The notes: generated from the sequence alone by a model not told the origin. Counted from the stretch's first letter, positions 1 through 7,377 are shown. The stretch is DNA of 11,445 nt from Bdellovibrionales bacterium (GCA_020435085.1 JAGRAB010000049.1:1-11445), one strand, 5' to 3'. Made by a program: numbers and translations.

Positions 1-140
1 TCTTCAATAAGTATCCCTAAAACACTTTCTACAACTTTTGCCTTTTCTTCTTCGATAGAAGATTTTTTAAATTCAATGGCTGCAATAAAAAGCAAGAGTA
101 GTCCAAAATAAAAAAGTGATCTTAATGATAATAGCTTCAT
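1..140 (-). CDS. Partial membrane-anchored protein, probable efflux periplasmic adaptor (N-terminus only)
   Basis: Only the first 46 codons lie in the window; the gene continues past its left edge. The protein starts MKLLSLRSLFYFGLLLLF, a basic start followed by one hydrophobic segment (about residues 8-22), then a charged EEEKAK stretch. This fits an inner-membrane anchor or uncleaved signal with the rest in the periplasm. The start codon overlaps the stop of the TolC-like gene by 4 nt (ATGA) and is preceded by a good ribosome binding site (GCAGGAG, 148-154, 7 nt spacer), so translation is probably coupled. In tetR-tolC clusters the next gene is normally an HlyD/AcrA-type membrane fusion protein, followed by an RND or ABC permease. 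That identity is inferred from position; no family domain is visible in this fragment. Confidence 0.75.
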   Translation of the reverse strand, partial: MKLLSLRSLFYFGLLLLFIAAIEFKKSSIEEEKAKVVESVLGILIE

Positions 141-1426
141 TTTGTTTCTCCTGCTTGGTAGGAAACCAGTTTTCGGATGGTTGCCAAAGATTCTGCTAAC
201 TGATACTGATGAAGTGCATGGGTTAATTTTGCTTGAGTGAGAAGTGCTTCATTATTATTAAGGTCTGTTACCGAGACTTTACCAGTTTTGAATTTATTTT
301 GGCTTAATCGAAAACTTTGTTCAGCTAGTTTGACACTTTGCTTGTCATTCAATAAGTTTGTACGCAAAGTATTGTATTCATCAACTTTTGCATCAAACTG
401 TGACAAAAGTTGATTTCTTTGGTGTGACAGTAGTATTTCTGCACGATTTTTGTCTGCAAGAGCCTTTTTATAGTTCGCTCTATTTGTTCCACCACTCCAA
501 ATATCCCAGGTCAGAGTTACACCCACGAGTGAAGAGCTGACATTACTATCTTTGTCGAAAATTTCACCATTACTGCGGTCACTTGAACTAAAGCTATAAA
601 CAGCGTCTAGGCGGGGCAATGTTTTGGCCCTTTGTACTCTTGAAAGCTCTTCTTGATATTCAATTTGCTTTCTTAACGCCTGCACTTGAGGTTGGTTTTC
701 TTCTAAGTCCTTTCTCATTTGTAGCTTACTAACTTCTGAATAGTTACTTTCAAATTCATCAGTAAGCTGAAGAGGTTGGGAATTATCAATGCCAAGGAGG
801 GTTCTAAGTTGTGTATGAGCCAACTCTTGGTTAAATTTTGCTTCTTCTAATTGAGACTTTCTTGAAGCAATATCTGCCTGAAGACGAATTAAATCTCCCT
901 GGGGTGGACGGCCTGAAGAAAAATAGTTTTGTAAAATTTTGAGGTTTTGTTTGGCGTTTTGCAAAGAACTACTGGAAATTTCTAATTGTTTTTTGGCAAG
1001 TAGACTTGAATAGTAAGCAACCTTTGTTGCATAGGTTATATCTCTTTCGACCATTGACTTTTCTAAGCTAGCTATCCCAAGAGCTATTCTGGCAGCATTT
1101 AAGCTGCCTGATAACGATCCAAAGCGAAAAAGTGCCTGCCTGATTGTAAAATCAAAGGTTCTCTCATATTTGGAGTTGAGTGAAAAGCCATTGATGACAG
1201 GCTTATCAATATAATTGTTTACATTGTAACTTGTTGAAACATTGGGCAAGGCCTCTCCTAAAACACTTCTTTTTTCCAAGCGAATTTTTTCAATTTGATT
1301 GGCTTGAAGTTTCATTTCAGGGCTATAATTTTTCGCCTTTTCAATAGCTTGATCCAGGGAGAGTGCAACCTCCTGGGCCATTGCTGGCGTACAAATTAAA
1401 CTAAAAACTAAAAAAACCTTAAGCAT
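137..1426 (-). CDS. TolC-family outer-membrane efflux channel protein
   Basis: A 429-residue protein with a cleavable signal peptide (MLKVFLVFSLICTPAMA, A-x-A cleavage near residue 17), followed by the layout of the outer membrane efflux protein family: two related halves (about 25-215 and 230-420) rich in long Leu/Gln/Lys/Ala helices that form the periplasmic tunnel, with short beta segments between. The early segment LSLDQAIEKAKNYSPEM and the late one NKFKTGKVSVTDLNNNEALL are typical of the family, and the length is usual. The channel would be a trimer linking an inner-membrane pump and adaptor to the outside. The start at 1426 is supported by TAGGAG with a 6 nt spacer. It overlaps the upstream tetR-like gene by 8 nt and the downstream gene by 4 nt, so the three are almost certainly one transcript. 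The exported substrate cannot be told. Confidence 0.93.
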   Translation of the reverse strand: MLKVFLVFSLICTPAMAQEVALSLDQAIEKAKNYSPEMKLQANQIEKIRLEKRSVLGEALPNVSTSYNVNNYIDKPVINGFSLNSKYERTFDFTIRQALFRFGSLSGSLNAARIALGIASLEKSMVERDITYATKVAYYSSLLAKKQLEISSSSLQNAKQNLKILQNYFSSGRPPQGDLIRLQADIASRKSQLEEAKFNQELAHTQLRTLLGIDNSQPLQLTDEFESNYSEVSKLQMRKDLEENQPQVQALRKQIEYQEELSRVQRAKTLPRLDAVYSFSSSDRSNGEIFDKDSNVSSSLVGVTLTWDIWSGGTNRANYKKALADKNRAEILLSHQRNQLLSQFDAKVDEYNTLRTNLLNDKQSVKLAEQSFRLSQNKFKTGKVSVTDLNNNEALLTQAKLTHALHQYQLAESLATIRKLVSYQAGETK

Positions 1427-2039
1427 CTTTTACTCCTACGCCATTGAGTATCCCATCTACAAAAGTTGATACATACTGGTCTCGAAAAGTTTCATTATCT
1501 ATGGACTTCTTATTAACGGCTTTTCTCAACTCATTGTTTTTTGCCAAATCCATGAGGCCTCCAAAAAGAATCTGAGTTAAAATTTCCGCATCAATGTCTG
1601 GGCGAATGATTTTTGATTTTTGAGCGGATTCTACAAACTTTAGAAACTGATTATGGATATTTACAAAAATAGCTTTGAAATCTTTAGGGGCTAATTTTGC
1701 AAAAGTATCAAGGTTCCGACTTAACATTCTAAAAGCCTCATGTTCATTTGAGGCCAGAAGTAAAAATTGCTTCATAAACATTGTGATGCGAAGTTTAAAC
1801 TCCTCTAAAGTCTTCGTTGGCTCAAGCACCATCATGACCATAGAGAGCTTCGATTGAGTAAAATCTTTGACGGCGGCTTCAAACAGCCCTTGCTTAGACC
1901 CAAAATGATAGTTAATGGCAGCAACATTGACTTCTGCCGCTTCTGTAAGCTCTCTGACAGAAGTGCCTGTATAGCCTTTTTCCGCAAATAAACGATTTGC
2001 CTCTTTCAGGATATTTTCTTTTGAAGAATCAGAAGACAT
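1419..2039 (-). CDS. TetR/AcrR-family transcriptional repressor
   Basis: A 206-residue protein with a classic TetR N-terminal DNA-binding domain at about residues 8-54. The helix-turn-helix is around TSVRELTEAAEVNVAAINYHF, with the conserved Y-H-F-GSK-LF end of the domain. The wording NVAAINYHFGSK resembles the CerR/CecR (YbiH) branch, known for controlling efflux genes. The rest (about 60-206) is an all-helical ligand-binding and dimerisation domain too divergent to name a ligand. A strong ribosome binding site (GGGGGAG) lies 7-8 nt before the ATG. It is the first gene of an operon with the TolC-like channel, so it probably represses its own promoter and induces the pump when a small molecule binds. 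The operator is likely in 2080-2160. Confidence 0.93.
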   Translation of the reverse strand: MSSDSSKENILKEANRLFAEKGYTGTSVRELTEAAEVNVAAINYHFGSKQGLFEAAVKDFTQSKLSMVMMVLEPTKTLEEFKLRITMFMKQFLLLASNEHEAFRMLSRNLDTFAKLAPKDFKAIFVNIHNQFLKFVESAQKSKIIRPDIDAEILTQILFGGLMDLAKNNELRKAVNKKSIDNETFRDQYVSTFVDGILNGVGVKDA

Positions 2040-2083
2040 TTTAAAACTCCCCCAAACCCATGACTGGGAACACCATCATATTA

Positions 2084-2158
2084 AAACATTTGTTTGAATA
2101 ATCATAGTATTTGTTTTATTATTTACGGAATTTGAGTGAAATATTCAACTGTTTGTTT
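2084..2158. promoter_or_regulatory. Candidate TetR operator: AAACA-TGTTT dyad and phased TTTGTTT repeats
   Basis: An inverted repeat AAACA-TT-TGTTT lies at 2084-2095. The heptamer TTTGTTT occurs at 2089-2095, 2110-2116 and 2152-2158, offsets of 21 and 42 bp, so all three copies fall on one face of the helix. A further short dyad, TGAAATATTCA (2137-2147), overlaps the proposed -35 of the repressor operon. The placement fits autoregulation by the TetR protein; binding itself is inferred. Confidence 0.4.
2120..2148 (-). promoter_or_regulatory. Probable promoter of the tetR-tolC operon
   Basis: On the minus strand TTGAAT (2148-2143) and TAAATA (2125-2120) are separated by 17 nt, a fair match to a sigma70 promoter. 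It would start transcription about 70-75 nt before the TetR start codon and is overlapped by the repeats described for the operator region. Confidence 0.4.
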
Positions 2159-2171
2159 TAAACTTCTCATT

Positions 2172-2240
2172 TTGACACAAAAGGACGTTCTGGAATGAAT
2201 GAACAAGGGTGGATCTTTAGATCCAAAGGCTTGTTAAAAT
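2172..2240 (+). promoter_or_regulatory. Promoter region for the outer-membrane protein operon, with a small dyad
   Basis: A perfect -35 hexamer TTGACA lies at 2172-2177, but the sequence 16-18 nt downstream is a poor -10 (ATGAAT at 2195-2200). A better -10, TAAAAT (2235-2240), lacks a -35 of its own. Between them is the hairpin or operator-like dyad TGGATC-TTTA-GATCCA (2210-2225). The control elements of the 2281 gene must lie here, but which -10 is used cannot be decided by eye. Confidence 0.3.
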
Positions 2241-2280
2241 ACTTAAAAAACGGATGGCTCGATGTTGAAGGGTAAATAAA

Positions 2281-3249
2281 ATGCGAGGGTTATTTATAGT
2301 TGCCTCTTTATTCTTTTCTAGTCTTACCTTTGCAAATCCATTGGGTATGATTTTTAGCCGCCAAGATGCGAGAGGACGTATCGAAATCAACTATCAGGCA
2401 GACACCAATCAATTAGATGATAAGAAGAAATCTAGAGAAAATCGGCTAGTTAATTATGATGGAAATTTAAATATTAACTTCTACAAAGGCGAGAAAACAA
2501 TTTGGTTTTTCTCCGCAAAAGGAGATCATTTAGATACTGGCCTAGAAAATTTAATTATCGGACCTGATAGCACCCAAGTTGATGGACGGCTAAAGAACGA
2601 ATCTTTTGGTTTAGGTTTTCGGCAATATTACTCCGATGAAAGCACATTAGTGACCTCAATTGACTATGGCTCTGCTAGCGATAAGCCTTTTGGTGAACCA
2701 AGAAATTCAACTGTATCTGCTAACGTCGCCTATGCATTTAGCCCCGGCAGTGAATCTCAGTGGATTTTATTTATCAACTACTCAAATAATCGTCCATTTT
2801 TGAATAATATACCGATCCCTGCATTTGCCTATGTTTATCGCCCATCGAAAAGCTTTTCAGTAACTTTAGGAATTCCTTTTGTATTTATGAGCTATGCTGA
2901 TCCCCCGAAAACAATGTTTCGTTTATTCCTGAGTCCTAGTAGTGCTGGTTATGACTATGGTATCGGAATCAAAGGACCTCTTCAGATTTTCAATAATTTT
3001 ACCTATCAAGTTCGCTCTTATATGCATGAAAATCGTATAAATGATGATGATAGGCTGATTTTTGAAGAAAAAACCGTTTCTCTAGGAATACGATCACCTG
3101 TGGCCCGTGGGCTTTCTTTGAGTTTTTCGGGAGGTTTAGCCTTTGATCGTTTCTATTATGAAGGTGAAGGTATGTTTGAGGAAAGCGGCGTACAACAACG
3201 TCTTAAGAATGATATTTTTATTAAGGGAAAAATGACTTATCAATTTTAA
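2281..3249 (+). CDS. Putative outer-membrane beta-barrel protein (DUF6268-like)
   Basis: A 322-residue protein with a signal peptide (MRGLFIVASLFFSSLTFA, cleavage after residue 18) and a mature part made of alternating polar/aromatic strands with short turns, ending in ...KGKMTYQF. A C-terminal phenylalanine is the usual recognition signal for insertion by the BAM machinery. The strands run through the whole mature protein (for example RIEINYQ, NLNINFY, SVTLGIPFVF, SLSFSGGLAF), so it is a barrel of perhaps 12-14 strands with no soluble domain. The central NRPFLNNIPIPAFAYVY segment recalls the DUF6268 group of predicted outer-membrane proteins; that assignment is from memory. Its function is unknown. 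Ribosome binding site GAAGGG (2267-2272) has an 8 nt spacer. The next gene follows at once on the same strand, so it probably leads an envelope operon. Confidence 0.8.
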   Translation: MRGLFIVASLFFSSLTFANPLGMIFSRQDARGRIEINYQADTNQLDDKKKSRENRLVNYDGNLNINFYKGEKTIWFFSAKGDHLDTGLENLIIGPDSTQVDGRLKNESFGLGFRQYYSDESTLVTSIDYGSASDKPFGEPRNSTVSANVAYAFSPGSESQWILFINYSNNRPFLNNIPIPAFAYVYRPSKSFSVTLGIPFVFMSYADPPKTMFRLFLSPSSAGYDYGIGIKGPLQIFNNFTYQVRSYMHENRINDDDRLIFEEKTVSLGIRSPVARGLSLSFSGGLAFDRFYYEGEGMFEESGVQQRLKNDIFIKGKMTYQF

Positions 3250-3269
3250 TATAGGTGAAACTGAGGACA

Positions 3270-4298
3270 ATGAAATTTGTTAGCTATATTTTTTTGATTT
3301 TAACTCTATTTAATAATTCTGCTTGTGCGACAGTTACTAGAAAAATGGAAAGCTCTATGCATTTTAAAGATGGAAAATTTCATAATACGGGAGAGATTCC
3401 AGCTAAATCCTTTTGGAAGTTTTTGACGATGAGAATGTCAACAAAATGGGAGGAGTGGCCAGATAAAGTAGAGTTTCCTGAAGGGCAAAAGCCACCGATA
3501 AAGGTTGATGGCTCTGACATACGAGTGACATTTATCAATCATGCAACTCTACTTATACAGGTTGGTGGCTATAATATATTGACTGATCCTCAGTACTCAA
3601 AAAGATGTAGTCCCCTTTCTTTTCTCGGCCCCCAAAGGGCTCACCTGCCAGGAATACCTTTTGAGAAATTGCCAAAGATAGATGTGGTTATCGTTAGCCA
3701 TGACCATTACGACCACCTTGATTTAGATACCATTGAGAGGTTGGTTAAAAGGGATAACCCTAAGATCTTTGTCGGATTGGGTGTAAAAGAACGTATAAAT
3801 ACTAATGACAATGTAAGAGAAATGGATTGGTGGGAGGAATTTACTATTTCTGAAAAATTTAAACTTCATTTTGTAGAGGTTCAGCATTTCTCTGGTCGTA
3901 GTTTATGGGATAGGAATTCAACATTATGGGGAGGATTTGTCTTAGAGGTCGCTGATCGGAAGATTTATTTTGGCGGAGATAGCGGTTACGGAGGGCATTA
4001 CCGGAAAACCTTCGAAAGGTTCGGTGCAATGGATTTATCGTTGCTACCTATAGGTGCTTACTCTCCCAGGGAGTTTATGGGGCCAGTTCATTTAGACCCC
4101 AGGCAGGCCGTGCAAGCACATAAGGATTTGAAGTCTAAAAAGTCTATTGGTATGCATTTTGGGACATTTCAACTGACAGCGGAGAGCATTGATGAGCCCG
4201 TAAATCTTTTAAGGCAAGAAAGCAGGGATGCTGATCTAAAGGAGAATGAATTTGTAGCCCTGGAGCCTGGACAATTTTGGACTTCCCAGGGAATATAA
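3270..4298 (+). CDS. Exported MBL-fold metal-dependent hydrolase, NAPE-PLD/UlaG-like
   Basis: A metallo-beta-lactamase-fold hydrolase of 342 residues from ATG 3270. The metal site is clear: HDHYDH at about residues 144-149, H206, D237 in FGGDSGYGG and H296 in GMHFG. The segments NILTDPQYSKRCSPLSFLGP and LLPIGAY-PR-FM-PVH are the hallmarks of the COG2220 group that includes N-acyl-phosphatidylethanolamine phospholipase D and bacterial RomA-like proteins, so a phospholipid or other phosphodiester substrate is likely but unproven. The N-terminus is hydrophobic and reaches NNSAC-A: either a non-canonical lipobox (C19) or a signal peptidase I site after ACA. An in-frame GTG at 3255 exists, but ATG 3270 has GAGG (3263-3266) before it, though closely spaced, while the GTG has none. 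Lying between an outer-membrane protein and an envelope cytochrome, it probably acts in the periplasm. Confidence 0.88.
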   Translation: MKFVSYIFLILTLFNNSACATVTRKMESSMHFKDGKFHNTGEIPAKSFWKFLTMRMSTKWEEWPDKVEFPEGQKPPIKVDGSDIRVTFINHATLLIQVGGYNILTDPQYSKRCSPLSFLGPQRAHLPGIPFEKLPKIDVVIVSHDHYDHLDLDTIERLVKRDNPKIFVGLGVKERINTNDNVREMDWWEEFTISEKFKLHFVEVQHFSGRSLWDRNSTLWGGFVLEVADRKIYFGGDSGYGGHYRKTFERFGAMDLSLLPIGAYSPREFMGPVHLDPRQAVQAHKDLKSKKSIGMHFGTFQLTAESIDEPVNLLRQESRDADLKENEFVALEPGQFWTSQGI

Positions 4299-4317
4299 TA
4301 TTTGAAAGGGTCTGATA

Positions 4318-4689
4318 ATGTTTTTTAGAGTTATTTTGTATTTATCCATCATATTTTTAATAAGTTCATGTACAAGCCTACGCAAAATGATGATGATTGC
4401 GGGCGAAAACCCTATGGAGGGGCACCCCGATACAGTTGTAATAGGTGCCCAGTTATTCTCTAAAAATTGCGTACAATGTCATGCTGATGATGGAAGTGGC
4501 CAAGGTCAGCTTGCCAAAACTTTAGATGAACAACCAGCGAATTTACAAGAACTTGCAAAGAGAAAGTCAGTTAAAACATTTGCTGCTAACATATATTATG
4601 GCAAGAATTTGATGCCAGCGTACAAGGATGTGTTGAGTGAAGAGGAGATATGGCACCTTGCCAATTTTGTTAAGTCGTTGGGTCAATAA
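4318..4689 (+). CDS. c-type cytochrome lipoprotein (single haem)
   Basis: A 123-residue exported lipoprotein. The leader ends in a good lipobox, LISSC, with C18 the lipidated cysteine. A class I cytochrome c domain covers about residues 40-121. Haem attachment is CVQCH (C51, C54, H55), the sixth ligand is most likely M99 in NLMPAYKDVLS, and the C-terminal helix EEEIWHLANFVKSLG is typical of the cbb3-type/mono-haem cytochrome fold. It would carry electrons on the periplasmic face of a membrane; the partner is not in view. Ribosome binding site GAAAGGG (4304-4310) has a 7 nt spacer, and the gap after the MBL-fold hydrolase gene is only 19 nt, so co-transcription is likely. It is the last gene of that unit; no clear terminator hairpin is visible before the convergent recombinase remnant. 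Confidence 0.9.
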   Translation: MFFRVILYLSIIFLISSCTSLRKMMMIAGENPMEGHPDTVVIGAQLFSKNCVQCHADDGSGQGQLAKTLDEQPANLQELAKRKSVKTFAANIYYGKNLMPAYKDVLSEEEIWHLANFVKSLGQ

Positions 4690-4726
4690 GATGTTTAATC
4701 GAAACTAAGTAGAGAACCATGCAAGA

Positions 4727-5365
4727 CTATGCAACCTTTTTGTCAGAATAAAGATTCTCTACAAAACTCCTAACATTGATATGGCTGTAGGACATTGCCG
4801 TTGATGCCTGACTCCAAGCCATATACTTGCTAATTGCAACAGAATCTATGCCTCTATTTATCATTTCACTAATTGAAGTATGACGAAGTGAATGGGATGA
4901 TAACTTAGGGTGAATTCTTTTAAATTGCTTGAAATATGCAACTTTACTTTTTCTATAAATTTTTTCATCTGGTCCCAACTTCAATAACTGTTCTCTCACC
5001 CATTTTGCGGCAACAGGTCGAATAGCTCCCTCTCTACAGTCGATTTTATTTCTCTTTTTTGCCACCTCAATATCATCAACAAAAAGGAGGTTTTTTTCTT
5101 GATCATATCTGAAATTAGACTTCCTGACGCCCCGAAACTCAGTCAAACTAGAAGAATTAACTCTGCCTCCTAAAATTTCAATTGACCGAGCAGCAACAGA
5201 AAGTTGAACTATAAATGCCAACTTAAATTCATCAGAAAAATTTGAATCACTAATTAATTCAATTAGAAATTCATCAATCAACTGATCTTTGATTTGTGCG
5301 TGCTTGTTGCAAGCGACGGTTATAAATGGGATCAAAAACGACGGAACAACGGTCCCATGGTCCAC
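4727..5365 (-). pseudogene. Tyrosine recombinase/integrase remnant, 5' end replaced by IS sequence
   Basis: The 212-codon frame carries the catalytic domain of a phage-type integrase: R60 (VAARSIEIL), K103/K104, the HSLRH box (H158, R161), W184 in the place of the second histidine, and the nucleophile Y193 in MSYSHI. Complete relatives have 300-400 residues with an N-terminal core-binding domain; that part is absent. The first 19 codons are not integrase at all: they are read from the left end of the IS21 element (5308-5365), and the first recombinase base is 5307. No ribosome binding site is seen at 5365. What remains is therefore a truncated gene of 581 nt that is unlikely to work alone, although every catalytic residue is still there. 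It probably belonged to a mobile island beginning near 4700. Confidence 0.85.
5306..5363 (+). repeat. IS21 left terminal inverted repeat with repeated inner boxes
   Basis: The outer block GTTGCAAGCGACGG and the inner block CGGTCCCATGG are conserved with the right end. The motif CGACGG recurs inside (5314-5319 and 5339-5344), and GGTCC occurs at 5351 and 5359, with a third copy at 5387. Several binding boxes per end are normal for IS21 transposases. The repeat also supplies the false N-terminus of the integrase remnant. Confidence 0.8.
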
Positions 5366-5445
5366 TGGTTAAAATCATAACAAAAGGGTCCAGGTCTTAC
5401 ATAAGTCTATCTATATAGGTTGTATCTTTACCGAATAGTTAGGCT

Positions 5446-5715
5446 ATGGGTGATCTTAAAGCTGTGGATATTATTGATGCCATAACATCTAAGTGTATTG
5501 TTTGTGGTCATATGTTTTCAGTATGTCGCAGTTGTTGGCGTGGTCAAAAAACTTGTTCAAAAGAATGTTCCCGTGAGAATTATTTACGTCGTCGTCGATT
5601 AACACAAAAAAGATACTCAAAGACTGTTAAGGGGCTGGAGAGTGGTCGAGTTCGCCAGCGTCGTCGATATAAAAAAAGTGGATCTGATGATCCGCCATGG
5701 AATTTACCTCACTGA
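5446..5715 (+). CDS. IS-associated cysteine-rich (zinc-ribbon-like) protein, 5' part of a frameshifted gene
   Basis: An 89-codon frame with paired cysteines CIVCG (about residues 17-21) and CRSCWRGQKTCSKEC (about 28-42), followed by a very basic tail full of RRRR and RQRRRY. This recalls small zinc-ribbon proteins found upstream of istA in some IS21-type elements, where the motif order is Cys pairs, then R-x-RY-x-T-KG, then RQRRYR, then a short linker and a final CxxCGR pair. Here the frame leaves that pattern right after RRRYKK, at a run of seven A (5671-5677), and stops 12 codons later. The missing C-terminal part is present in the next frame. The start at 5446 has only a weak TAGG upstream. 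A DNA- or transposase-binding helper role is a guess. Confidence 0.65.
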   Translation: MGDLKAVDIIDAITSKCIVCGHMFSVCRSCWRGQKTCSKECSRENYLRRRRLTQKRYSKTVKGLESGRVRQRRRYKKSGSDDPPWNLPH

Positions 5716-5848
5716 CCCAACTACAAATCAAAGTTTTAAAACATTAAAACCTCATCAAGCTGGCCACTGTATTTGCTGTGGGCGTCCAGTCGCTCAAACT
5801 TTTCTAAAGTTTGAAAAGAATTTTTCATTTAGATCACAGAGGTTTTAA
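5642..5848 (+). CDS. 3' part of the IS cysteine-rich gene, +1 frame relative to the 5' part
   Basis: From the A7 run (codon boundary 5672) this frame reads KKVDLMIRHGIYLTDPTTN and then HCICCGRPVAQ, a CxxCGR pair of the kind that ends the intact protein family. If one A of the run is skipped or lost, the two parts join into one protein of about 133 residues. The frame upstream of 5672 (from GTG 5642) is only a shadow of the other frame and has no ribosome binding site, so an independent protein is unlikely. Its TAA stop overlaps the istA ATG (TAATG, 5846-5850), the arrangement expected if the full-length product is translated and coupled to istA. Confidence 0.5.
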   Translation: MVEFASVVDIKKVDLMIRHGIYLTDPTTNQSFKTLKPHQAGHCICCGRPVAQTFLKFEKNFSFRSQRF

Positions 5849-7377
5849 TGCTTGAAGCAGAAGTTCAGTCCAAAATTTTAAATTTGTATTTCAATGAAAA
5901 GAAATCAATACGTCGCATTGCTCAACTGGTAGGAGTTGACCGCAAGGCTGTAAAGCGAGTCATACATCGTCGCAGTATTCAGCTTGAGAAGTTAAGAGCA
6001 AAGAGGCCAACATTATTAGATCCTTATAAGGATCAGGTAAAAGAGTTATTAATTAAAGATCCCAATATGGCAGCATCAACTATGCTCACTCGTCTGAGAG
6101 ATGCTGGATATATTGGTGGTCTTACAATACTGAGGAGTTATGTAAGAGAACTTAAAGCAAAGGCTTCACCTCGATTAAAGGAGGCATTTTTACGTTTAGA
6201 GTTCGCGCCAGGAGAATGTGCCCAAGTGGATTGGGGTGAGTTCGGTGATCCATTTAAAAATGGGGTTAAAATTCACTGTTTTGTAATGGTGTTATGTTAT
6301 TCAAGGATGACCTATATTGAGTTTACAAGATCAGAAAGATTTGAGGACTTCATCCGTTGCCATGAAAATGCATTTAGTTATTTTGCAGGGGTTCCAAAAG
6401 AATGCTGGTATGACAATTTAGCAACAGCTGTACAGGACAGGTATAGTGGTCTTGTGAGGTTTAATCCACGATTTTTTGCCTACATGGGACATCATCATAT
6501 TGCACCTCACGCTTGTAATCCTGCTCGTGGAAATGAAAAGGGCCGAGTTGAGGTTGGGATTAAGTTTATACGCAGTCACTTTTGGAGTGGCCGCGAGTTT
6601 AAAGACTTTGATGATCTTTGCACACAAGCTATTTTGTGGAGGGATCAGTATTTAAATTTAAGAGAACATCGAAGTACAAGGCGTCTTGTTAGAAATCAAT
6701 TTGAATCAGAAGAGAAGATTGTTCTTCGCCCAATGAATGATCTAAAATATGACACCGATGAAGTTATATCCAAGGTCGTAGGTCCTGACTTTCATATTAC
6801 TTTTGAAAGTAATAAATACTCAGTTCCGTGGACTCTAGTCAGTCTTCCAGTGACTATCAGAATTAATGCAAAGACATTAAAGGTTTATTACCAAGAAAAG
6901 TATGTTGCTGGCCATGAGAGAAGTTATTTTAAAAATAAAGTTTTTACAAATCCTAAACATCAAGAAGGTCTTTTATCGAGAAAGCCTGGGGCACAGTCAC
7001 GAGATAAAGAGAGAGTAGTTGCTGTTTTACGGCTTGGTGATGGAGTTAGGCAGTATTATGAGTCACTTCGTGCAAGTTCTAGATCACTTCGCATGGAGGT
7101 TAATCGTCTTCTTGGATTATCGGCTGTTTACGGAGCTGAAAGTTTAAACCAAGCCTGCTTTGAACTATTGAAAGATGGAATTATCGGGATCGACAACTTA
7201 GAGCGTTACCTGCGGGTGGAGAATGTAGCGACAAAAAATCCAGAGCTAATGCATTTTAATAAAGCAAAGCTCAATCACTTTGTGCCAGGTGTAAGTCTTC
7301 AACCCTATGACGAGCTTTTAAAAAAAGAAGAAGAACAAATAACAAATCCAAATGAGGGAGATAAGAGCAATGAGTGA
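5848..7377 (+). CDS. istA: IS21-family transposase IstA
   Basis: A 509-residue DDE transposase. An N-terminal helix-turn-helix (about 20-42, IRRIAQLVGVDRKAVKRVIHR) binds the element ends. The RNase H-like catalytic core follows with D128 (QVDWGE), D189 (WYDNLATAV) and E235 (NEKGRVE), the three metal-binding acids of this family, each in its usual sequence setting. A beta-rich Mu-type C-terminal domain lies at about 310-375. The length is normal and there is no internal stop, so the enzyme looks intact. It cuts and joins IS ends together with IstB. The start codon overlaps the stop of the accessory gene by 1 nt, and the 3' end overlaps the likely istB start by 8 nt. Confidence 0.96.
   Translation: MLEAEVQSKILNLYFNEKKSIRRIAQLVGVDRKAVKRVIHRRSIQLEKLRAKRPTLLDPYKDQVKELLIKDPNMAASTMLTRLRDAGYIGGLTILRSYVRELKAKASPRLKEAFLRLEFAPGECAQVDWGEFGDPFKNGVKIHCFVMVLCYSRMTYIEFTRSERFEDFIRCHENAFSYFAGVPKECWYDNLATAVQDRYSGLVRFNPRFFAYMGHHHIAPHACNPARGNEKGRVEVGIKFIRSHFWSGREFKDFDDLCTQAILWRDQYLNLREHRSTRRLVRNQFESEEKIVLRPMNDLKYDTDEVISKVVGPDFHITFESNKYSVPWTLVSLPVTIRINAKTLKVYYQEKYVAGHERSYFKNKVFTNPKHQEGLLSRKPGAQSRDKERVVAVLRLGDGVRQYYESLRASSRSLRMEVNRLLGLSAVYGAESLNQACFELLKDGIIGIDNLERYLRVENVATKNPELMHFNKAKLNHFVPGVSLQPYDELLKKEEEQITNPNEGDKSNE

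Noticed and set aside
358..540. Plus-strand 60-codon frame inside the TolC-like gene
   Set aside because: Antisense to a clear coding gene, no ribosome binding site and no recognisable protein features.
1675..1857. Plus-strand 60-codon frame inside the TetR gene
   Set aside because: Lies wholly opposite the well-supported repressor and has no start signals.
6418..6627. Minus-strand 69-codon frame inside istA
   Set aside because: Shadow of the catalytic core of IstA.
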